Source: an uncultured Solirubrobacteraceae bacterium
GTDB taxonomy: Bacteria; Actinomycetota; Thermoleophilia; Solirubrobacterales; Solirubrobacteraceae
Assembly (NCBI GenBank): GCA_902806215.1
Contig: CADCVT010000266.1
Coordinates: forward strand, 1 to 10,724
DNA length: 10,724 nucleotides
Reading direction: 5' to 3'
Shown here in pieces: positions 6,398 to 10,724 of this stretch. The notes under the pieces were generated by a model. The model was not told the origin of the DNA and ran no database searches. It saw nothing but the letters and a program-made list of their open reading frames with translations. The stretch's first letter is position 1. Each line of letters starts with the position of its first letter. The position numbers and the translations under genes are program-made.

Positions 6398-7213
6398 ATG
6401 AGACTGTTCGGCAGCAAGACCGACGTGGACGTGCGCATCGACGTGGACGAGGTCGTCGCGGGCGGCACCGTCGTCGCCGAGGCCGAGTTCGGCGAGCCCG
6501 ACAAGAGGGCGCAGGGCGCGCGGATCGAGCTCTACTACAAGAACTTCTACGAGGAGACCCACGCGGACGAGGACGGATCGAGCACCTCGCGCACGCGCTC
6601 GGACGTGATCGTCGCGTCTGAGAAGATCGCGCTCGAAGGCGGACTGGTCGGACCGGTGCGGGTCGACCTCGCGGTGCCGCCCGACGCGCCGGGGTCCGCG
6701 CCCGACGTCATCGAGTGGTTCGTGCGCGCGACGGTCGACCGCCGCAAGGCGCGCGACGCGAGCGCGCAGAGGCCGCTGAAGGTCCTCGTGCCCGCCGCGC
6801 CGCTCGCGTCATGGGCCGAGTCGCCGCCCACGACCGAGGGGGCGTGCCTCTTCGACATCGACGCCTCGTCGCGCATCGTCCGGCCGGGTGACCGGATCAC
6901 CGGCACACTCAAGGTCACCGCGCAGAAGGCCATCTCGGCGCGGAGCATCCGCGTCCAGCTCTTCGAGAAGCGGTTCGACCCCGACGCCAACCGCACGATC
7001 GACGACAGCACGCGGGTCGAGCTCTGCGGCGACACGGAGCTTCAGCCGGGCGAGGAGATCTCGCTGCCGTTCGACATCGGGGTCCCGGCGCAGGCGGACC
7101 CGTCGTTTCGCACCGAGAAGAACCACTTCCACTGGTACCTCCAGGGCGTCGTCGACCTCAAACGCTCCTCGGACCCGACCGTCAGCCTCGAGATCGTCGT
7201 CCACACCGCCTAG
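6398..7213 (+). CDS. Arrestin-fold protein, Spo0M-like
   Basis: This is a 271-residue cytosolic protein with two beta-sandwich halves in arrestin/Vps26 style. The N-terminal half (1-~130) begins MRLFGSKTDVDVRIDVDEVV, with alternating hydrophobic strands and a polar loop rich in Ser/Thr/Asp (about 52-66). The second half (~150-271) carries SSRIVRPGDRITGTLKVTA and ends in a strand pair HWYLQGVVDLKR / VSLEIVVHTA. Its length fits the Spo0M group (about 250-270). In Bacillus, Spo0M influences sporulation and cell shape or division; in a probable non-sporulating actinobacterium the role is unknown, and a protein-interaction scaffold is the safest reading. The ATG at 6398 has a good Shine-Dalgarno, GGAGAG, six bases upstream of the spacer end. 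The upstream gene is divergent with a 77-nt gap; the downstream gene is convergent with 12 nt between stops. Confidence 0.75.
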   Translation: MRLFGSKTDVDVRIDVDEVVAGGTVVAEAEFGEPDKRAQGARIELYYKNFYEETHADEDGSSTSRTRSDVIVASEKIALEGGLVGPVRVDLAVPPDAPGSAPDVIEWFVRATVDRRKARDASAQRPLKVLVPAAPLASWAESPPTTEGACLFDIDASSRIVRPGDRITGTLKVTAQKAISARSIRVQLFEKRFDPDANRTIDDSTRVELCGDTELQPGEEISLPFDIGVPAQADPSFRTEKNHFHWYLQGVVDLKRSSDPTVSLEIVVHTA

Positions 7214-7225
7214 GCGACGCCCGCG

Positions 7226-9124
7226 TCAGCGGACGCGCAGGAGGCGCGACCGCGACGTCCGGGTGGGCGGGCCGAGGTCGGTGACGGTCACGCGGTACGC
7301 GCCGCGGCGACCGCGGATGCGGAACCTCGTGCGGGCGACGCCGGTGCGCACGCGGACCGTGCGGCGGACCGCGGTGCGCTTGCCGCGCCGCAGCGTCAGG
7401 CGCACCTTCGCGCCGGCGGCGCCGCGGACGGTGACGCGGAGGATCCCGCCGCGGCGGCGGACGATCGAGACGCGCAGCGGGCGGAGGATCCGCGTGGCGG
7501 GCAGCGCGCGGCCCGACGCGGTCTCTCCCCCGCGCGATACCGGGTCGCCGGACGGCGAGGCCGGCGTGCTGCCACCGCCGGAGACCGCCGGGCACGTCCC
7601 CGGGACGAGCTTGGGGTTGATGGCCGTCGGCGCCACACGCGCCGCGCCGGCCTGCTCGAACGCGTAGGCGAGCGCGAGCAGCTGCGCCTCGGTGTACCGC
7701 GAGCCGAGGAAGCCGAGCCCCTGCGGCCGCTTGCCCTTGTTCGTGTAGCCGAGCGGCACCATCACGGTCGGGTAGCCCGCCGCGGCGCCGACGTTCGCGT
7801 GCACGTTGCCGGGCGCGAGGATCGCGTCGGCGTCGCCCTCGGTCAGCGCGGCGTCGATGTCGGCGCGCGCCGACCGGCGGACCGGCTCGGCCTGGACGGG
7901 GAAGAGCTCCTTGCGGCCTGGTGTCGCGTCGGACGCCTCGAGCAGGTCCTGCCCGTACTTGACCCGGTCGGGGCGCGTCTCGTTGAAGGCGATGATCTCG
8001 CTGAGCGACCTGCGCTTCGAGGCCGGCATCTCGTCGGCGAGGTACTGGTTCAGGCCCGCCTTGAACTCGTTGGGGATCGCGCCGAGCTCGCCGATCGCGG
8101 CGTACTGCGCGTCGAGCGCGTTGACGCGCACCGTCGTGCCGCCGAGCCGCTCGACGCGCTCGAGCGCGGTGTCGAACAGCGCCTGCTCCTCGTCGGAGAG
8201 CGAGTCGTACGCCGAGCCGGAGTACGCCAGACGCTTGCCCTTCAGCGCGTCGCGCTTGAGGCCGGCGGCGAAGTCGACGCCCTTCGGGGCGTCAGCCGTG
8301 GCCGGGTCGCGCTCGTCGGGGCCGGCGATCGCGGTCAGCACGTTGGCCGCGTCGGTGACCGAGCGGACCATCGGCCCGGGGACGTCGAAGCTCTCGGCCA
8401 GCGGCAGGATGCCCGCGCGCGAGACCATCCCGAGCGTCGTCTTGACGCCGACGACCCCGTTGGCCTCCGACGGGCTGAGGATCGATCCGCTCGTCTCGGT
8501 GCCGATGGTCGCGCCGGAGAACGCCATCGACGCGGCGACGCCCGACCCGGCGCTCGAGCCCGACGGGTCGCCGAGGTCGTGCGCGTTGCGGACCTGCCCG
8601 CCGAGCGAGCTGTAGCCGTTGGGCATGTCGAGGTCGACCCAGTTGGCGAACTCCGACAGGTTGGCCTTGCCGAGGATGATCGCGCCGCCCTGGCGCAGCC
8701 GCGCGGTCAGCGTCGCGTCGCGCTTGGGGACGACGCCCTCGAGCGCGATCGAGCCGGCGGTGGTCGGCATGTCGCCGGTCGCGACGTTGTCCTTGAGCAG
8801 GAACGGGATCCCGTGCAGGGGCCCGCGGACGCGGCCGGCGCGGCGCCCGGCGTCGGCGGCGCGCGCCTGGTCGAGCGCGGCCGGGTGCAGCTGACGGACG
8901 CTGTTCAGCTTCGGCCCCGCGGCGTCGTACGCGGCGATCCGCCCGACGTAGGCCTCGACGAGCTGCTCGGACGTGATCCGGCCGTCGCTCAGGGCGCCCT
9001 GGAGCTCGGGGATCGTGGCCGACTGGAGGTCGATCCCGCGCAGCGTGCGCAGGCACTCGGCGGCGAACGCCGGGGCGGTGACGAGGAGGAACGCAGCGAG
9101 GACCGCGGCGGCGAGGCGCTTCAT
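7226..9124 (-). CDS. Secreted amidase-signature hydrolase with arginine-rich C-terminal beta domain
   Basis: This is a 632-residue exported enzyme. Residues 1-21 form a signal peptide (MKRLAAAVLAAFLLVTAPAFA, cut before AEC). Residues ~30-515 are an amidase-signature domain, which hydrolyses amide bonds with a Ser-cisSer-Lys triad: Lys111 (PFLLKDN), cis-Ser in DPSGSSAGSG (Ser190/191) and nucleophile Ser214 in GTETSGSI. YPTVMVPLGY and GLGFLGSRYTEAQLLALAYAFEQ match the family's C-terminal part. After a low-complexity linker (VSGGGSTPASPSGDPVS) comes a beta-rich tail (about 539-632) in which I count 29 arginines in 94 residues. The tail is not part of standard amidases, which mostly end near 500; it may be a surface-binding domain. 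Substrate is unknown. ATG 9124 gives the signal peptide. The gene is divergent from a secreted protease. Confidence 0.9.
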   Translation of the reverse strand: MKRLAAAVLAAFLLVTAPAFAAECLRTLRGIDLQSATIPELQGALSDGRITSEQLVEAYVGRIAAYDAAGPKLNSVRQLHPAALDQARAADAGRRAGRVRGPLHGIPFLLKDNVATGDMPTTAGSIALEGVVPKRDATLTARLRQGGAIILGKANLSEFANWVDLDMPNGYSSLGGQVRNAHDLGDPSGSSAGSGVAASMAFSGATIGTETSGSILSPSEANGVVGVKTTLGMVSRAGILPLAESFDVPGPMVRSVTDAANVLTAIAGPDERDPATADAPKGVDFAAGLKRDALKGKRLAYSGSAYDSLSDEEQALFDTALERVERLGGTTVRVNALDAQYAAIGELGAIPNEFKAGLNQYLADEMPASKRRSLSEIIAFNETRPDRVKYGQDLLEASDATPGRKELFPVQAEPVRRSARADIDAALTEGDADAILAPGNVHANVGAAAGYPTVMVPLGYTNKGKRPQGLGFLGSRYTEAQLLALAYAFEQAGAARVAPTAINPKLVPGTCPAVSGGGSTPASPSGDPVSRGGETASGRALPATRILRPLRVSIVRRRGGILRVTVRGAAGAKVRLTLRRGKRTAVRRTVRVRTGVARTRFRIRGRRGAYRVTVTDLGPPTRTSRSRLLRVR

Positions 9125-9214
9125 GGGTGTTCCAACGCACCGGTTTGCCGGGACTTGCGCGACAGGATGAAAAACGTACGAGAGGCGCAATTTGGCGGCT
9201 GAGGACTCGTCTGA
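9125..9214. promoter_or_regulatory. Divergent promoter region between amidase and protease genes
   Basis: This stretch is less GC-rich than its surroundings, with a run of five A at about 9170-9174. On the + strand TTGCGC (9155-9160), a 16-bp spacer and TACGAG (9177-9182) form a weak -35/-10 pair ahead of GAGGA (9201-9205), a likely Shine-Dalgarno for the protease. I could not place a convincing promoter for the amidase on the other strand. No clear operator palindrome is seen. Confidence 0.3.
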
Positions 9215-10724
9215 GTGGGCATGGTCCGCGCGCTCTTCGCAGCCTGCCTGGCGTGTCTCGTCCTCGCCACGCCCGCAACCGCTGCCCCCATCACGTCCGA
9301 GATCCTCCAGTACGCCGACGCGCCGAACACGGCCGCCGGCGGACGAGACGGCAGGGCGCTCGTGTCGGGCCTGCGACGGCTCGGCCTCGAGCTGCACGGA
9401 TTCGAGGTGCTCCCGATGGTCGTCGCGACCGGGACGCCGGAGCAGCTGCGCCAGGCGCGGGAGCTGCCCCAGGTCATCCACCACAGCGTCCCGCGCGAGC
9501 GGCTGAACCTGCACCTCGACGCGTCGGTCCCGCTGATCTTCCGCGGCCCTCCCGCCCCGGTGCGAGCCGCCGCCGGCGCCGCGCGCGGCGAGCGGGTCGC
9601 GATCCTCGACACGGGCATCAACGGCCTGCATCCCGCACTGCGCGACCGGGTCGTGCGCAACGTGGAGTTCGCTCCTGACCCGGGCGTCGTCGCCGGGGCG
9701 GGGCGCCCGAACGACCTCGGCCTCGAGCGGCGCGTGACCCCCGTCGAGTGCCCGGGACCGTGCGACACCGACCAGCAGGGCCACGGCACGCACGTCGCCG
9801 GCATCGTCGCGAGCGACGGCACGCTCAGCGAGCCCCACTTCGGGGTCGTTCCCGAGGCCGACCTCGTCGGCCTCGCGATCACGCAGACCGGGAGCGCCGC
9901 GGAGTTCTTCGCGCTCGCCGGCTTCGACTACCTGCTTGCGCATCCCGAGCTGGGGGTCACCGCGGTCAACAACTCGTGGTCGCTGCCCACCTACGGCGCG
10001 TGGGACCCGCGCGACCCGGTGAACGTCGCGACGAAGATGCTCGCCGACGCCGGCATCACGGCCGTGTTCTCGGCCGGCAACAACGGACGCGGCGTCCCCG
10101 CGGCGGGCCAGCCGCGCGGCTCGTCCGACTGCGCGAGCGCCGAGCTCCAGGCGTGCGCCATCTCGTACCACGGGGCGGCACCGTGGACGGTCAGCGTGGC
10201 GGCGGGCGACGTCGTCGAGAACACCACCGCACCGGAGAAGGAGGACCTGGCGGCGTTCTCCTCGCGCGGAGACCCGCGACCGCAGACCGTCGGCGGCATC
10301 AGCCTCGACTTCACGCCGACGCTGACCGCACCGGGAACCAAGATCTACTCCACCGGCAAGCAGGCGTTCGCGCTTGCCACCGACAAGCGCGCGCTCCTCG
10401 TCGAGCCGATGAGCGGAACGAGCATGGCCGCGCCGCACGTGACGGGTGCCGTCGCGCTGCTCCAGAGCCACGCTCGCGGGACGCTCGGCCGCAGGCTCAC
10501 GCCGGTCGAGGTCAAGCGCGTCCTGGCGAACGGGGCCGCCCCGATGACGAACCTCTACCGCGACCTGCCGCAGTGCGACACGATCTACGCGAACGACTGC
10601 GAGGAGGACGCCTGCACCGAGACGACGCTCGAGTGCGCCGACACGACGCAGCCCGCTCCGTACGCGCGCTGGCAGGTCGGCGCGGGGTACCTCGACGTGC
10701 GCGGTTCCCTGCGCGAGATCGACG
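9215..10724 (+). CDS. Secreted subtilisin-like serine protease (family S8), 3' partial
   Basis: This frame stays open to the window end, giving 503 residues with the C-terminus missing. A signal peptide covers about 1-23 (VRALFAACLACLVLATPATA). Residues ~26-120 look like a propeptide, and the protease domain follows. The S8 triad is complete: Asp132 in AILDTGIN, His190 in GHGTHVAGI and Ser403 in SGTSMAAPH, with oxyanion-hole Asn289 in SAGNNG. Extra cysteines lie in VECPGPCD, in SSDCASAELQAC, and in a cluster after the active site (QCDTIYANDCEEDACTE...LEC), suggesting disulfides outside the cell. The last residues visible, GAGYLDVRGSLRE, are typical of the end of the catalytic domain. I chose GTG 9215 because GAGGA lies nine bases before it; ATG 9221 is two codons later and equally possible. 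Its role is probably extracellular protein breakdown; neighbouring secreted amidase agrees with this. Confidence 0.92.
   Translation, partial: MGMVRALFAACLACLVLATPATAAPITSEILQYADAPNTAAGGRDGRALVSGLRRLGLELHGFEVLPMVVATGTPEQLRQARELPQVIHHSVPRERLNLHLDASVPLIFRGPPAPVRAAAGAARGERVAILDTGINGLHPALRDRVVRNVEFAPDPGVVAGAGRPNDLGLERRVTPVECPGPCDTDQQGHGTHVAGIVASDGTLSEPHFGVVPEADLVGLAITQTGSAAEFFALAGFDYLLAHPELGVTAVNNSWSLPTYGAWDPRDPVNVATKMLADAGITAVFSAGNNGRGVPAAGQPRGSSDCASAELQACAISYHGAAPWTVSVAAGDVVENTTAPEKEDLAAFSSRGDPRPQTVGGISLDFTPTLTAPGTKIYSTGKQAFALATDKRALLVEPMSGTSMAAPHVTGAVALLQSHARGTLGRRLTPVEVKRVLANGAAPMTNLYRDLPQCDTIYANDCEEDACTETTLECADTTQPAPYARWQVGAGYLDVRGSLREID

Noticed and set aside
7207..7216. Palindrome CGCCTAGGCG at the end of the Spo0M-like gene
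   Set aside because: Perfect but without a loop, and too short to call a terminator or operator; noted only for its CTAG.
7799..9202. 467-codon + strand frame opposite the amidase
   Set aside because: Shadow of the amidase coding sequence; composition is Arg/Val/Gly-rich with no family signature.
9125..10471. Upstream 5' extension of the amidase frame to a start near 10471
   Set aside because: The extension is antisense to the protease, and the signal peptide beginning at 9124 marks the true start.
1..10724. tRNA, rRNA, CRISPR arrays, insertion sequences, attachment sites
   Set aside because: I saw no cloverleaf-like segment, spaced direct repeats, transposase motifs or terminal inverted repeats on either strand.

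Overview
The window is very GC-rich (about 70% or more) and its codons end mostly in G or C. The gene set and the arginine-rich secreted C-terminal domains suggest a high-GC actinobacterium. My best guess is the class Thermoleophilia (Solirubrobacter, Conexibacter or Patulibacter relatives). That placement is inferred from style; there is no rRNA or other phylogenetic marker here.

Layout. (1) 1-268, + strand: the 3' end of a single-pass membrane protein, perhaps a Ser/Thr kinase tail. It is closed by two tandem 11-bp hairpins (264-319) and faces a soluble GAF-like/GGDEF diguanylate cyclase (333-1241, -). (2) 1317-2177, +: a classical short-chain dehydrogenase, divergent from the cyclase. (3) 2174-4469, -: a MarR-family regulator, then tgt (tRNA-guanine transglycosylase), then a frameshifted, 5'-truncated gene remnant. 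(4) 4564-5484, +: a two-module VOC ring-cleaving dioxygenase, divergent from the MarR gene; the 94-bp gap carries a near-perfect palindrome. (5) 5481-6320, -: a PD-(D/E)XK nuclease-like protein. (6) 6398-7213, +: an arrestin-fold Spo0M-like protein. (7) 7226-9124, -: a secreted amidase-signature enzyme with an arginine-rich C-terminal domain. (8) 9215 to the window end, +: a secreted subtilisin-like protease, cut by the window edge.

How the genes work together. The clearest functional unit is the MarR/dioxygenase pair. The dioxygenase carries the full set of ligand and second-sphere residues that I recall for PcpA-type hydroquinone 1,2-dioxygenases (H7, H8, T10, H211, H212, R243, Y250, E260), so the pair resembles an MhqR/MhqO-type quinone or hydroquinone response. 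The amidase and protease form a divergent pair of exported hydrolases. The other genes look like a compact chromosomal backbone of unrelated functions. Three convergent junctions have almost no spacer, and two of them share one CTAG in which both stop codons overlap.

I found no tRNA, rRNA, CRISPR array, insertion sequence, integrase or phage gene. No large undescribed multi-gene system is evident. The most interesting items are the putative hydroquinone-response pair, the nuclease without a visible partner, the broken gene behind tgt and the CTAG stop-codon pattern.
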